Shown: positions 26,073 through 35,602, counted from the stretch's first letter. The stretch is 64,000 nucleotides of DNA from Aestuariispira insulae (GCF_003385955.1 NZ_QRDW01000002.1:531376-595375), one strand, 5' to 3'. A program made the numbers and translations. The notes: generated by a model not told the origin, from the sequence alone.

Positions 26073-26909
26073 TTATCCCAGTTCGAAACTGGTGATGCCG
26101 AAGGTATGGTCCCAGGGCAGGTCTGGCATGCCGCCCTTATACATGCGTGCGGTCTCAAAACAGGGCTCAAGGCCGTATCGCTGGGCCAGGGCCATGGCGG
26201 CGCCATTGGGTTGGGGCACGTCCAGATAAACCTGCTCACCGGGATGCAGGGCGCAGAGGGAGCGAAACAGCTGGTCGGCGGCAGCACTGTTTTCCGCAAA
26301 GAGCGGCCCGATCTTGAAACCTTCGCGACAGGGGCGGATGGCTCCAAAACCGAGCAACCTGTCACCATCCTTGAGCGCATGGGCGGTAACCTTGGGATGT
26401 TTGATCCAGGCTGCCAGGAAGGCTGCGCGAGGCCCGGCAAAGAATGCACTGTCATAGGCGGTGATGGCGGGATCGGCATAATCCAGGGGCAGGATGTCGG
26501 CTTCGGTGGGGGCTGATACGGTCACCTCTCCGCCAAAGCGGATGTTATTCTGTTCCAGCCTAAATCCGGACTGGGCATAATTATCCTGTTGGTCGACAAC
26601 CCCGTCCAGGCCAATCACCCGGTCGCCCAGATAATCAATCGCTGCCTGCCAGAGGCGGTAGCCATAACCGAACCCCCGGAAATCCGGATCGACTATGTAA
26701 AAGCCGATAAATCCAAATCTGTCGCCATAGCGCACGGCGGAGATGGAGGCGATCATGCGGCCGTCCAACCGGCCTGCCAGAAAACCCTGGTCATCGGCGG
26801 CAAAGAAAGCATCCGCATCGGCCAGGCCCGGGTTCCAACCCTCTCTTGCGGCCCATTCGACCATCCGGTCCACTTCCTCACGGCTGGCAATGCCGATTTC
26901 ATAACTCAT
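26073..26909 (-). CDS. GNAT-family N-acetyltransferase with a second C-terminal domain
   Basis: The 278-residue protein begins with a GNAT fold: the acetyl-CoA loop appears around VDPDFRGFGYGYRLW (residues about 80-95). The C-terminal half is a second, more divergent acetyltransferase-like domain (YitH/Acetyltransf_18 type), with LGFGAIRPCREGFKIGPLFAEN and YLDVPQPNGAAMALA, a pattern common in this two-domain family. Substrate unknown. ATG 26907-26909 has AAGGA eight bases upstream. It begins 24 nt after the thiQ stop codon, so it may be read from the thiamine operon; the link to thiamine is only positional. Confidence 0.82.
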   Translation of the reverse strand: MSYEIGIASREEVDRMVEWAAREGWNPGLADADAFFAADDQGFLAGRLDGRMIASISAVRYGDRFGFIGFYIVDPDFRGFGYGYRLWQAAIDYLGDRVIGLDGVVDQQDNYAQSGFRLEQNNIRFGGEVTVSAPTEADILPLDYADPAITAYDSAFFAGPRAAFLAAWIKHPKVTAHALKDGDRLLGFGAIRPCREGFKIGPLFAENSAAADQLFRSLCALHPGEQVYLDVPQPNGAAMALAQRYGLEPCFETARMYKGGMPDLPWDHTFGITSFELG

Positions 26910-26933
26910 GACAGCAATCCTTATCCTCACCAG

Positions 26934-27629
26934 TCAGCCGAGATAGTCCCGGATGGCGGGATCGGCCGGTTCCACCAGAATATCCGAAGGCGGGGTAAAG
27001 GCCAGTATCATTCCATCGCGGATGAAGGCGCATTGGTCGGCAATGCGCAGGGCATCTTCCGGCGCATGGCTGGCCATGACCACAGTGAGGCCAGAATCGC
27101 GCTGCAAAGCCTGGATCAGATCCAGCATGCGCGCGCGTCTTCCCGGATCAAGTGCGCTGAAGGGTTCATCCAGCAGCAACAGCGGGCGGCGTCGAACCAG
27201 CGAGCGGGCAATAGCGACCCGCTGGCGCTGGCCGCCGGACAGCGCACCTGGCTTGCGTCCGCCAAGGCCATCCAGGCCAACCTGTTTCAAGGCCTGATCA
27301 ATCTTGTCCCGGTCCGATGGGGTGAGTTTTAGGCCTGGATGGATGCCAAGCCCCACATTATCCGCCGCGGTCAGATGCGGGAACAGATTGTTTTCCTGAA
27401 ACAGCATGGTGACCGGACGCTCATTCGGGGCCAGGGCGGTGATGTCCACGCCATCAAATCTGATCGTCCCGGACAGGGGCCGGTCAAATCCCGCGATCAG
27501 GTTAAGCAGGGTTGTTTTGCCGCCACCGCTGGGTCCGACCAGAGCCAGGCATTGGCCGGATCCCAAGGACAGGTCAAATGCCATCTGCATGGCATCATAA
27601 TCAAAGCGGAGTGCGGTGATCTCAAGCAT
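26934..27629 (-). CDS. thiQ: Thiamine ABC transporter ATP-binding protein
   Basis: ATPase subunit of the ThiBPQ importer for thiamine and its phosphates. The 231-residue protein has Walker A GPSGGGKTT, the Q-loop FQENNLF, the signature LSGGQRQRVAIARSL, Walker B LLLDEPFSALD and the H-loop SHAPEDA. It overlaps the end of thiP by 8 nt on the same strand. The TPP riboswitch at the head of the operon identifies the substrate group. Confidence 0.93.
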   Translation of the reverse strand: MLEITALRFDYDAMQMAFDLSLGSGQCLALVGPSGGGKTTLLNLIAGFDRPLSGTIRFDGVDITALAPNERPVTMLFQENNLFPHLTAADNVGLGIHPGLKLTPSDRDKIDQALKQVGLDGLGGRKPGALSGGQRQRVAIARSLVRRRPLLLLDEPFSALDPGRRARMLDLIQALQRDSGLTVVMASHAPEDALRIADQCAFIRDGMILAFTPPSDILVEPADPAIRDYLG

Positions 27630-29232
27630 GTTTCCGGCCTCCCAGGCCGCGTTCGATCAGTTGGAAAATCACGAAAGAAAGCAGGATCAGGACCAGCGCC
27701 GCAACCGCCGCCTGATCCATGCGATAGGCTCCCATGGAGCGGAAAATATAGAGCGGCAGGGTGGTGAAATCCTGGCTGCCAAAGAGCGCGATCACGCCAA
27801 AATCACCAAAGGAGAGTGTGGTGGAGAGGGCGAGGGCCAGAGCAATCGGGCGACGAAGAACCGGCCATTCGGCCAGACGAAACCGGTTCATCCCCCTGAG
27901 ATCCAGGCTGCGGCACAATCGGTCCCTTTCGTTGCCAATCTGGTGGAAGGCCGGGCCAACCACCCGCAGAACAAAGGGCAGGGCCATGCAGCCATTGATG
28001 ACCACCACCAGGAAAGGCCCCATGGAAAAAATATCTGTATATCCCCGTAACAAGATGAAAAGGCCGGTCGCCAGCACAAAGGGTGGCACTACGAGAATGA
28101 GTGCTCCGGTATTTTCAACCAGCCTGGCGCTTCTTGTCCGATAAAGCCGGATGGCCAAATGACGGCTGGTGAAAAGGATGGCCGTGCCCAGCGTCAGTGC
28201 CAGCATGCCAGCGGGCAGCGCGACCGCCAGGCTGGTTGCGGCGGCCCGGTAAAATGCGGGATCCTGTAAAACTTCGGGCAGGCGGTCATTCATACCACCC
28301 ACCGCAACGGCAGCCAGCGGCGGCAGGACCAGTCCGGCGGCGATCAGCAGAAAGGCACCGTCGAACCATCGGGCGAACCGGCCGTCGGGCAGGGGCGCAC
28401 GGAGCTTCCTGTTCAGCGCCAGTTCGCTTTCCGGATTATGGCCGCGCCCCAGCAGCAATAACGCGGCCCCGCCGCAGAGCATGATCTGGATGAGGGCCAG
28501 GGCGACCGCGGTCGGGATATCAAAATCGAACCGCAGAGCCTGATAGATGGCAACCTCTGTGGTGGTGGCCTTTGGTCCGCCACCCAGCGCCAAAACCACG
28601 ACAAAGCTGGTGAAACAGAGCATCAGGACCAAACCGGCCAGGCCGGGCAGGGCGGAACGCAGGGCCGGCCATTCGATCAGTCGGAAGGATTGCAGGGGCG
28701 TCATATCCAACTGCTGGGCCAGGCGCCAGCTTTCGGCGGGAACCGCTTCCAGACTTTGCAATAAGCCACGGGCCACCAGCGGCATATTGAAAAACACATG
28801 GGCCAGAAGGATCCCGCCTAGGCCATAAAGATAATGGCCCGCATCCAGGGAAAAATAGCCAAGAATATGATTAAGCCAGCCGTTTTTGCCATGGATCTGT
28901 ATGATGCCGAGCACGGCCACCAGGGTCGGCAGGACCAGACAGATGCCAAACAGGCGGATGAAAAACCCACGGCCGGGAAACCGTCGCCGGTGCAGCGCGC
29001 GGGCAACCGGAATGGCGATGACGACACTGACCAATGTGGAAAGCCCGGCTTGCAGCAGGGTAAAACTGGTCACCCGCTGGATATAGGGGTCGGCGAGCAG
29101 GCGGAAGGGATTGGCTGAGCCGGATAGTGCCAGCAAGCTGGCGATTGATCCGCCGATCACGGCCAAGAGAAAGCAAATGGCAAGCGCACCGGGGATCAGG
29201 GATCGCCCGGCGCGCCATGCTGGATCTTTCAT
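27622..29232 (-). CDS. thiP: Thiamine ABC transporter permease
   Basis: Duplicated inner-membrane permease with two homologous halves, about 12 hydrophobic helices in 536 residues. Each half carries an EAA-type loop (ESWRLAQQLDMTPLQSFRLIEWP near residue 180, core SWRLAQQLDMTP, and the LCRSLDLRGMNRFRLAEWP counterpart near residue 450, core CRSLDLRGMNRF). Starts at ATG 29230-29232; a TTG nine bases earlier is an alternative and neither has a clear ribosome-binding site, which fits coupling with thiB 20 nt upstream. Confidence 0.92.
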   Translation of the reverse strand: MKDPAWRAGRSLIPGALAICFLLAVIGGSIASLLALSGSANPFRLLADPYIQRVTSFTLLQAGLSTLVSVVIAIPVARALHRRRFPGRGFFIRLFGICLVLPTLVAVLGIIQIHGKNGWLNHILGYFSLDAGHYLYGLGGILLAHVFFNMPLVARGLLQSLEAVPAESWRLAQQLDMTPLQSFRLIEWPALRSALPGLAGLVLMLCFTSFVVVLALGGGPKATTTEVAIYQALRFDFDIPTAVALALIQIMLCGGAALLLLGRGHNPESELALNRKLRAPLPDGRFARWFDGAFLLIAAGLVLPPLAAVAVGGMNDRLPEVLQDPAFYRAAATSLAVALPAGMLALTLGTAILFTSRHLAIRLYRTRSARLVENTGALILVVPPFVLATGLFILLRGYTDIFSMGPFLVVVINGCMALPFVLRVVGPAFHQIGNERDRLCRSLDLRGMNRFRLAEWPVLRRPIALALALSTTLSFGDFGVIALFGSQDFTTLPLYIFRSMGAYRMDQAAVAALVLILLSFVIFQLIERGLGGRKHA

Positions 29233-29251
29233 CGGTTTCAAGAAGGATCCC

Positions 29252-30253
29252 TTACTGGCTCATGGCATTGAGCCATTCGCCGGTCCAGTCCTTGCGCTTT
29301 TCGGCGACTTCCTCCGGCGCGTGGATAAGGGATTTCGCCGGCTTCACCAGGGACCCGAAGGAATTGGGCAGGCTGTTGGTGTCGGTGACCGGGTACATCC
29401 AGTTGCCGGTCGGGATCACGCTCTGGAAGCCTTCGGACAGCATGAAGGCCAGGAACTGGTCTGCCAGCGCCTGGTTCGGGCTGTTTTTCAACTTTGCCGC
29501 CACTTCCACCTGCATGTAATGGCCCTCTGCAAAGGCGGCAGCCTTGTATTTTTCTTCGCTCTCAACCTCGATGTGATAGGCGGGCGAGGTGGTATAGCTC
29601 AGCACCATATCTGCTTCGCCTTCCAGGAACATGGAATAGCCTTCATACCAGCCTTTGGTGGCGGTGACGATCTTCCCGGACAGTTTTTTCCAAGCCTTGG
29701 GTGCTTCATCGCCATAGACCTCGCGGACCCAGAGCATCAGGCCGAGCCCGGGTGTGGAGGTGCGTGGATCCTGGATGATGATTTTGAGATCATCAGGAGC
29801 CTCAATCAGGGCTTTCAGGCTGGTGGGCGGTGTGTCCATCTTTTTGGAATCATAGATGAAGGCAAAATAGCCGTAATCAAACGGGATGAAGGTTTTATCC
29901 TGCCAGTCGATCGGCAGGGACAGGCCTTTGGCGGCAACATTGGTCTCGGCAAAAAGGCCGGTTTCCTTTGCCTGCTTGACCAGATTGGTATCCAGGCCAA
30001 GCGCAATGTCGGCTTTGCTGCCGCTGCCTTCCAGCTGGATCTTGGAGAGGATGGAAATGGAGCTGTCGACGGCGACCCAGTTGAGGGTGCAATCGCATTC
30101 CGCTTCGAAATTCTTCTTGATCTGCGGTCCAGGTCCCCATTCGGCAGTAAAGGAATCATAGGTGTAGACCGTCAGGGTCTTTTCGTCCGCCTGGGCGGCG
30201 GTTGCAGCCAGGGCCATCAGGGCCGCCAGGCTCATAGTCTTCAGGGATTTCAT
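29252..30253 (-). CDS. thiB: Thiamine/TPP-binding periplasmic protein
   Basis: Solute-binding component of the thiamine importer. The 333-residue precursor has a signal peptide (MKSLKT..., cleavage after AAQA), then the family start KTLTVYTYDSFTAEWGPG, LNWVAVDSS and YGYFAFIYD. The ATG at 30251-30253 has GGAG seven bases upstream; the open frame continues upstream into the riboswitch but that is not coding. First gene of thiBPQ, about 65 nt after the riboswitch. Confidence 0.93.
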   Translation of the reverse strand: MKSLKTMSLAALMALAATAAQADEKTLTVYTYDSFTAEWGPGPQIKKNFEAECDCTLNWVAVDSSISILSKIQLEGSGSKADIALGLDTNLVKQAKETGLFAETNVAAKGLSLPIDWQDKTFIPFDYGYFAFIYDSKKMDTPPTSLKALIEAPDDLKIIIQDPRTSTPGLGLMLWVREVYGDEAPKAWKKLSGKIVTATKGWYEGYSMFLEGEADMVLSYTTSPAYHIEVESEEKYKAAAFAEGHYMQVEVAAKLKNSPNQALADQFLAFMLSEGFQSVIPTGNWMYPVTDTNSLPNSFGSLVKPAKSLIHAPEEVAEKRKDWTGEWLNAMSQ

Positions 30254-30317
30254 AATCGCGCTCCATACGGATGAAGGGTATGGGGCGGCGGAGTGGTCAG
30301 GTTTTGGGCAGATACAG

Positions 30318-30408
30318 CTCAATTCCCTCCGCCGGCATGACCCGGTTCAGGTTCGACGGGTTGGCCAGATCAGCCTCTCAGCGCCGTCAATGGCGCACCC
30401 CGTTGAGA
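30318..30408 (-). ncRNA. TPP (THI-box) riboswitch
   Basis: On the minus strand the leader shows the aptamer landmarks in order: GGGGTGC, a variable GCGCC/GGCGC stem, the invariant GCTGAGAGG, paired ACCCG elements, GAACCTGA, CCGGGTCATGCCGGCGGAGGGA (core GGGTCATGCCGGCG). It precedes thiB by about 65 nt and should switch thiBPQ off when thiamine pyrophosphate is abundant. A short downstream expression platform near 30255-30317 is not clearly a terminator; the region contains the thiB Shine-Dalgarno, so translational control is likely. Confidence 0.95.
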
Positions 30409-30516
30409 TGGACGCACAATAAACCTGCCGAGGTATGAGGGCAAGCCAGCTTTCAGAAGCGAGATGATGTGAGTATAGTGTGCTCCCCAAAATTCCAGAA
30501 CCAAGCTTGGTGTCTC

Positions 30517-32316
30517 ATGAAAAAGAAACTCTCCCCCCAGATCCAGAAACAAATCATGGATGCTTTCGGCCTTCGGGATCATGGACGTTTCGGGGAGAGC
30601 CGTAAACTGGCCGAAAGGATTTTGCAGCAGGTTCCCCGTGAGCCGCACTGCCATTATCTCTTGGGGTCGCTTGCCCTGCAGGCGGGTGATCTGCCCGGGG
30701 CAGAGAAATCTTTCCGAGCCGGCATTGACGCCGATAAGAAAGGCCATATGAACCAGGGGGGCATGGGGCTTTTGCTTTTGCGTAGAAATGAGGCGGGTGA
30801 AGCTTTGAGATGGCTTAAGCTTGCACATCAGAAAGCGCCGAAAGATCCTTCGCATTTATGTAACCTGGCATTGGCCAACGAATTGACGGGGCAGCCAAAC
30901 AGAGCGATCAATCTGTTCAGGAAGGCCGTTACGCTGGCCCCAAACTATCTGCCGGCAATCTATCATCTGTCCCGATTGTTGCTGAATGACGGGCAATATT
31001 CGGAATGTTCTGTTTTGCTGACCGAAGGATTGAAGCGGTTTCCGGCAGACGAAGGTCTTCTTTCAACCGCGGCGAATTTGCAATCAACATTGGGAAACCT
31101 GGAAGAGACAGAGAAACTGTATCGCCAGCTCAACACCCTTGCGCCGAACAAGGTTGAGGTCCAGCGGAAATTGGTGGCGATTGCCATTCAGAAAGGGCAG
31201 TTGGAGGAAGCGGAACAAGGGTTGAGTGCGTTGTTGAAACGCAATCCCCATGACCTTTTTGCGCTTGCCACAGCAATCCGCCTAAAGCGGGCCGATTCTA
31301 TTCTCGCCGAAGGTCTTCGAGCAGCGATCGATGGAGCGCTTGGGCTTATAGAATGTGGGAAGGGGCAAAAGGACTGGTCTGAGGACGAGTTTTACCATGC
31401 GTTTGTCGTTGCGGATTTTGCGGATGAAACCCAAGTCGCTTTTAAGGCTCTTGAACAGGCAAATAAGATCAGGCGGGAAGCCTTGAAGAAATATGGTCAT
31501 AGTTATGATCGTCGCGATCAGGAAAGATATGTAGAGGCGTTGAAGGCTTTTCCGGGGTGGCGGCAGCTATTGAACGAAGCGGTCGGTAGCCAGGACGAGA
31601 GACCGGTTTTCGTTGTCGGGATGCCCCGAAGTGGCACAACACTTGTCGAACAGGTGGTTTCCGCACATGCCATGGTGGCTGGGGCTGGCGAGCGCGAAGC
31701 ACTAAAATTGGCTGTTCATGCTATTGCCCCTCAGCCAGCGGGGATTCAATGCAGTTCTAACTGGATGGAGAATTTGTTAAAAGCCACACCGGAAAAGCGA
31801 CAGGAAATCGCGGCCGGTTATTTGACGGAGTATGACAAAGCATTTCCTGGTGCCTTAAGGGTTGTCGACAAGATGCCCCATAATTTTACCTATCTGGGTT
31901 TTGCGGCTGCCCTTTTTCCAAATGCACGATTCATTCATTGCCGTCGGTCCAAAGTGGCGACTGGATTTTCCATTTTCCAACAGAATTTCGCATCCAATTA
32001 TCTTTTTGATACCGATTTGTCCGATATTGCTCATGCCCAGAATATTCAGGAAGAACTTATGGATTTCTGGAAAAGCCTCATGGGAGAGAGAATATATGAC
32101 GTTAGCTACGAGTCTCTGGTCTCAAATCCGGAGCAGGAGATTCGATCTCTGATCAATTTCCTCGGCGTGGCGTGGGATGATGCTTGCCTGAAACATCATG
32201 AGCAGAAAAATACCGTCATAACAGCGTCTCAGCACCAGGTGCGCCAACCCATCAATATTGCTTCGCGGGATCATTTCCATCGTTATGCGGATTTTCTCGG
32301 GCCGTTGATGAATTGA
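30517..32316 (+). CDS. TPR-repeat protein with C-terminal sulfotransferase domain
   Basis: A 599-residue protein. The first half (residues about 10-270) is a series of tetratricopeptide repeats, with units such as AEKSFRAGIDADKK, AINLFRKAVTLAPN and EETEKLYRQLNTLAPN. The second half is a sulfotransferase fold with the PAPS phosphate loop VGMPRSGTTLVEQ, a 3'-phosphate region around FPNARFIHCRRSKVATGFS and a YESLVSNP motif. This architecture occurs widely in marine proteobacteria; the acceptor is unknown and could be a peptide or glycan. ATG 30517 lacks a strong ribosome-binding site. Divergent from the thiamine operon. Confidence 0.88.
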   Translation: MKKKLSPQIQKQIMDAFGLRDHGRFGESRKLAERILQQVPREPHCHYLLGSLALQAGDLPGAEKSFRAGIDADKKGHMNQGGMGLLLLRRNEAGEALRWLKLAHQKAPKDPSHLCNLALANELTGQPNRAINLFRKAVTLAPNYLPAIYHLSRLLLNDGQYSECSVLLTEGLKRFPADEGLLSTAANLQSTLGNLEETEKLYRQLNTLAPNKVEVQRKLVAIAIQKGQLEEAEQGLSALLKRNPHDLFALATAIRLKRADSILAEGLRAAIDGALGLIECGKGQKDWSEDEFYHAFVVADFADETQVAFKALEQANKIRREALKKYGHSYDRRDQERYVEALKAFPGWRQLLNEAVGSQDERPVFVVGMPRSGTTLVEQVVSAHAMVAGAGEREALKLAVHAIAPQPAGIQCSSNWMENLLKATPEKRQEIAAGYLTEYDKAFPGALRVVDKMPHNFTYLGFAAALFPNARFIHCRRSKVATGFSIFQQNFASNYLFDTDLSDIAHAQNIQEELMDFWKSLMGERIYDVSYESLVSNPEQEIRSLINFLGVAWDDACLKHHEQKNTVITASQHQVRQPINIASRDHFHRYADFLGPLMN

Positions 32317-32349
32317 CTTGAAACGGTCTTTGTTAGTCGCTGATGGTGA

Positions 32350-32865
32350 TCATACTGAATGCGGCATTTGGTAGGAAACCATGTTCATGCCATCGATCTG
32401 TCTGTTATCCACTGGGATCAATCCGATTTTTTCAGCGACTTTTTGCGATGCAAAATTTTCTGGATGAATGTCTGCAACAATTTTATTCAATCCCAGGGAA
32501 TAGACCGCATGATCGAGCGCTGAAGCGGCAGCCTCAGTGGCGTAACCCTGTCCCCAGTTTGCTTTTGCAAAACGCCAACCGATTTCAACCTCGTTCTCGA
32601 ACCAATGATAGGGAAGCAGCAGGATCCAGCCTAGGAAACAATCCGGCTGCCGAAGCTTTGTGACAGTCCAATACCCCAAACCATCGGGGTAATCAGACCG
32701 CATGCGCTCCAGGATGAATGCGCGATGCTCGTCCGGCTCATCCCAGGGGCCATCGACAAATTTTGTCACTTCCGGATCCCGGTCCATGGCTAGGCAGCTT
32801 TCCAGGTCATCCAGAGTTCTCGGACGCAGGAGCAACCGTTCGGTTTCAATATGAGGTAGGGTCAT
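32350..32865 (-). CDS. GNAT-family N-acetyltransferase (RimJ/RimL-like)
   Basis: Acetyltransferase of about 171 residues of the Acetyltransf_3 group. It opens with IETERLLLRPRTLDD, typical of RimJ/RimL-type enzymes, and the acetyl-CoA loop is NWGQGYATEAA near residue 105; ENFASQKVAEKIGL follows. Many such proteins acetylate small molecules rather than ribosomal proteins. ATG 32863-32865 is chosen; GGAG lies 12 nt upstream, further than usual. Convergent with the sulfotransferase gene. Confidence 0.87.
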   Translation of the reverse strand: MTLPHIETERLLLRPRTLDDLESCLAMDRDPEVTKFVDGPWDEPDEHRAFILERMRSDYPDGLGYWTVTKLRQPDCFLGWILLLPYHWFENEVEIGWRFAKANWGQGYATEAAASALDHAVYSLGLNKIVADIHPENFASQKVAEKIGLIPVDNRQIDGMNMVSYQMPHSV

Positions 32866-33060
32866 CTCTGTTATAGGCTCCGGCAAATGCAGTGAGGTGG
32901 GCTTAGGTTAATATGCGGGGGAGAAGGGGCTTTTTCCAGGAAATCAAACCGGATTTGAAATTGGAACGGCGGGGCTGCAGGAGATTGGTTCCGTTTGCCA
33001 CTGGGATCATGTAGAATGCCGATCATCCGAGATTGCGCTGCCAAATGCTGGAACATACAC

Positions 33061-33864
33061 ATGTCAGTCCTGATCCGCATCGTTACGTCTGCAATCTTGT
33101 TGCTTATTGCACTATGCTCATTTTCCTGGGCGGATGATCTCTGCAGCAAAAAGCTTAGAATAAAATCCACCAATCATTAAGCCCCCTTTATTTCCACCAC
33201 GCCGGATGGTGCTGTCGTGGGGTTGGATATTGAGCTTGTCACGGCGGTATTGAACAGGATCGGCTGTCGGTTTTCCTTTGTGCCACTTCCTTGGAAACGG
33301 GCATTGGTTGAGTTGGAACTGGGGCGGGTCGATATTGTGCCTACAGCCTCCTACCGAGAGGAGAGGACCGTATTCTCTCTCTATTCAAACCCCTATCGTT
33401 ATGAAACTGTTGGTTTAGTGGTGCGCAACGGTGAAGCGAACCTCTATCCGGTTGAGCGGCTGGAGGATTTCCTGAAATTGCGGGTCCGGATCGGCATTTT
33501 GCGTGGTGCGTGGCGCGGCGATGCTTTTGAGGCATTTGAAGCCGATGATCGGGCTGGCCATATCCTGATGAATCTCAATACGACGCAACAGGCCATACAG
33601 ATGCTGTTACGCAATAGGATTGATTTCTACGTTGAAATGCCGGCCATCGTTTTAAGTGAAGCGGCGGAAATGGGACAGGAAGCGGGCCTGGAGGAGCATC
33701 CGTTCGTGATACATAAAGATCCCGTGCATTTCATTTTCAGTAAGAAAACAGTTCGTCCCGAACTGGTGAGACGGTTTAATGCAGCTTTGTCGATCCAGTT
33801 GCAGCGGAAAGAATATAAGGCCGCCTTTGGCAGTGCGGCCTTAAATGAGAAACCTGCGATGTGA
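33061..33864 (+). pseudogene. Family 3 periplasmic solute-binding-like protein, interrupted by one TAA
   Basis: A signal peptide (MSVLIRIVTSAILLLIALCS, cleavage near SWA-DD) is followed by LRIKSTNH, then TAA at 33178-33180, then APFISTTPDGAVVGLDIELV and an otherwise intact type 2 periplasmic binding domain (residues about 40-265). Both parts are in the same frame. The intact paralogue next to it reads TEDYAPLNF at the same point, so the stop replaces a tyrosine codon (TAT or TAC to TAA). No internal start with a ribosome-binding site restores export. It faces a convergent intact paralogue. Expected role: binding of a polar amino acid or other small solute; no permease is nearby. Confidence 0.8.
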
Positions 33865-33887
33865 CTTAATTTTTACCGGCGGGCGTT

Positions 33888-34655
33888 TTAATGGTCTGAC
33901 GTCATATAACGCCCAAGGATTTTTTCCAGACTGCCATCTTCGCGCATTTCATCCAAAATCTGTCGGAAGACCACAATGATCCGCCGATCGGTTCGTTTGT
34001 TGAAAGCGAAATAATATTCCCCCTGTCCCAATATGTAGCGGGCGGTCAGGCTAGAGCGGTTGCCGGATTGGTTCAGGTGCCAGGAGACTACAAGCTGATC
34101 ATAAGCCCAATAGTCCACCTCGCCGCTATTCAGCAGTCCGATGGCTGTTTGCGGGGAACTGATCAGTTGAATGCCGGTCGGATCAAATCCCTGTTCCAGA
34201 AGCAGTTGATGGCCGACATCGTTATTAACCGCCGCTATGCGTGCACCCGATAGCTGATCAAGGGATTGCAGGGGCTGATCGTTGGATTCCCGGCCGATCA
34301 GAACGATCGAGGTTTTGGCAATAGGCCCGACCCAATGAAACTGCTGCTCCCGGTTTTTTGCGCGCACCATGGCGAAAAGAGCACTGTTGGGTCGGTTTTG
34401 AACGGTCACATAGCCCTGGTCCCATGGCACGACCTTGATGCTGTCCCGGTTTTGATTTGCCCCGGCGCGTTTCAGCATTTCTTCCATCAGATCAATGGAT
34501 ATGCCCGTCAGGCGGCCGTCCTGGATAAAATTTAGAGGCGCATAATCTTCCGTATAGAGGGAAAGCTTGTCGATTGTTTCATGGCCGTTGGCTGTCAGCG
34601 GCCAAACCAGGACCGTCGCGATGATCGAACGTTTCAGCTTCTGAAACAGGCGCAT
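33888..34655 (-). CDS. Family 3 periplasmic solute-binding-like protein (no adjacent transporter)
   Basis: A 255-residue exported protein: signal peptide (MRLFQKLKRSIIATVLVWPL, residues about 1-25), then a PBPb/SBP_bac_3 domain with LYTEDYAPLNF, GISIDLMEEMLKR, VPWDQGYVTVQ and the closing lobe DEMREDGSLEKIL. GGAG precedes ATG 34653-34655 by about 6 nt. It is a paralogue of the broken gene on the other strand. No ABC permease or ATPase and no kinase or cyclase is fused or adjacent, so whether it feeds a transporter or acts as a sensor partner is open. Confidence 0.8.
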   Translation of the reverse strand: MRLFQKLKRSIIATVLVWPLTANGHETIDKLSLYTEDYAPLNFIQDGRLTGISIDLMEEMLKRAGANQNRDSIKVVPWDQGYVTVQNRPNSALFAMVRAKNREQQFHWVGPIAKTSIVLIGRESNDQPLQSLDQLSGARIAAVNNDVGHQLLLEQGFDPTGIQLISSPQTAIGLLNSGEVDYWAYDQLVVSWHLNQSGNRSSLTARYILGQGEYYFAFNKRTDRRIIVVFRQILDEMREDGSLEKILGRYMTSDH

Positions 34656-34721
34656 GGGGCTCTCCTCGAAAAACGGCAATCAAGTATTCCACCAAAAAGT
34701 AAAGGGCCGACTAACGGGGCC

Positions 34722-35375
34722 TTATTCGGTTCGGAAGGCGTCCGGAAATGTTTTTTCCAGGGCGGCATCCAGATCATGCATGGTTACCGGCAGACCGAGG
34801 TCCACCAGGCTGGTCACGCCCAGTCTCTCATCACCAATGCCACACGGCACGATGCCCTGGAAATGCGATAGATCCGGTTCCACATTGATGGCAATTCCAT
34901 GAAAACTGACCCATTTGCGCAGGCGTACGCCGATGGCGGCAATCTTATCCTCATAACCGTTGCCGCGATCAACCCAGATGCCGACTCGGCCTTCACGGCG
35001 TTCACCGGCCACATTAAACTCCGCCAGTGCCCGGATCACCCAGTCTTCCAGGGCCGAGACATACCATCGGACGTCCGGCTTGCGTTTTTTCAGATCCAGC
35101 ATCACATAGGCAATGCGCTGTCCCGGTCCGTGATAGGTATATTGGCCGCCACGGCCGACGTCATAGACCGGGAATCGCTCCGGTTCCAGCAGGTCTTCGC
35201 GCCGGGCGCTGGTACCGGCGGTATAGAGCGGCCCATGCTCCAGAAACCAAACACATTCCGGGGCAGAACCGTCTCTGATCTGGGCTGCACGGTCATCCAT
35301 GAAAGCTGTTGCCGCCTCGTAATCCACTAGGCCGGGACTGGCTTTCCACTCGATATCTGAAAATAATTCACTCAT
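34722..35375 (-). CDS. lipB: Octanoyl-[acyl-carrier-protein]:protein N-octanoyltransferase
   Basis: First enzyme of lipoic acid synthesis, moving octanoate from ACP to lipoyl domains. The 217-residue protein shows [32 protein letters not shown] (core [12 protein letters not shown]), [17 protein letters not shown] with the catalytic lysine, and [16 protein letters not shown] with the catalytic cysteine. ATG 35373-35375 has no clear Shine-Dalgarno; frame stays open to 35420. A tRNA gene lies 95 nt away on the other strand. No lipA in the window. Confidence 0.95.
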   Translation of the reverse strand: MSELFSDIEWKASPGLVDYEAATAFMDDRAAQIRDGSAPECVWFLEHGPLYTAGTSARREDLLEPERFPVYDVGRGGQYTYHGPGQRIAYVMLDLKKRKPDVRWYVSALEDWVIRALAEFNVAGERREGRVGIWVDRGNGYEDKIAAIGVRLRKWVSFHGIAINVEPDLSHFQGIVPCGIGDERLGVTSLVDLGLPVTMHDLDAALEKTFPDAFRTE

Positions 35376-35402
35376 GATGGCATTTATATGCAACAGACGG
35401 GC

Positions 35403-35431
35403 TTGATCCGCCAGACCCATTCTGTTACATC
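35403..35431 (+). promoter_or_regulatory. Predicted promoter of tRNA-Leu
   Basis: TTGATC (35403-35408), a 17-bp spacer and TACATC (35426-35431), 39 bases before the mature tRNA. A GCCCGA/TCGGGC hairpin lies in the short 5' leader. Confidence 0.4.
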
Positions 35432-35470
35432 ACCATCCGCCCGAGGGAATTCGGGCCTACCAAATACGAT

Positions 35471-35557
35471 GCGGTCGTGGCGGAATTGGTAGACGCGCAG
35501 CGTTGAGGTCGCTGTGGTAGAAATACCGTGGAAGTTCGAGTCTTCTCGACCGCACCA
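35471..35557 (+). tRNA. tRNA-Leu (anticodon GAG)
   Basis: An 87-base class II tRNA. The acceptor stem GCGGTCG (35471-35477) pairs with CGACCGC (35547-35553), followed by A and an encoded CCA (35555-35557). The anticodon stem CAGCG/CGCTG holds the loop TTGAGGT, anticodon GAG, which reads CUC and CUU. The long variable arm and TTCGAGT T-loop are present. It is followed directly by a terminator. Confidence 0.96.
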
Positions 35558-35602
35558 AAAACCCCTGATCCGGGCAATACCCGGACAGGGGTTTTCTCTT
35601 TT
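35558..35602 (+). terminator. Terminator of the tRNA-Leu gene
   Basis: AAAACCCCTG (35558-35567) pairs with CAGGGGTTTT (35586-35595), with an inner stem TCCGGG/CCCGGA and a five-base loop. A T-rich tract (CTCTTTTTTT) follows. Confidence 0.9.

Noticed and set aside
23637..33864. Genome-wide reassignment of TAA to tyrosine
   Set aside because: Many intact genes in the window end with TAA at the expected place, for example HtrA, ivd, liuC and the TfoX_C-like gene.
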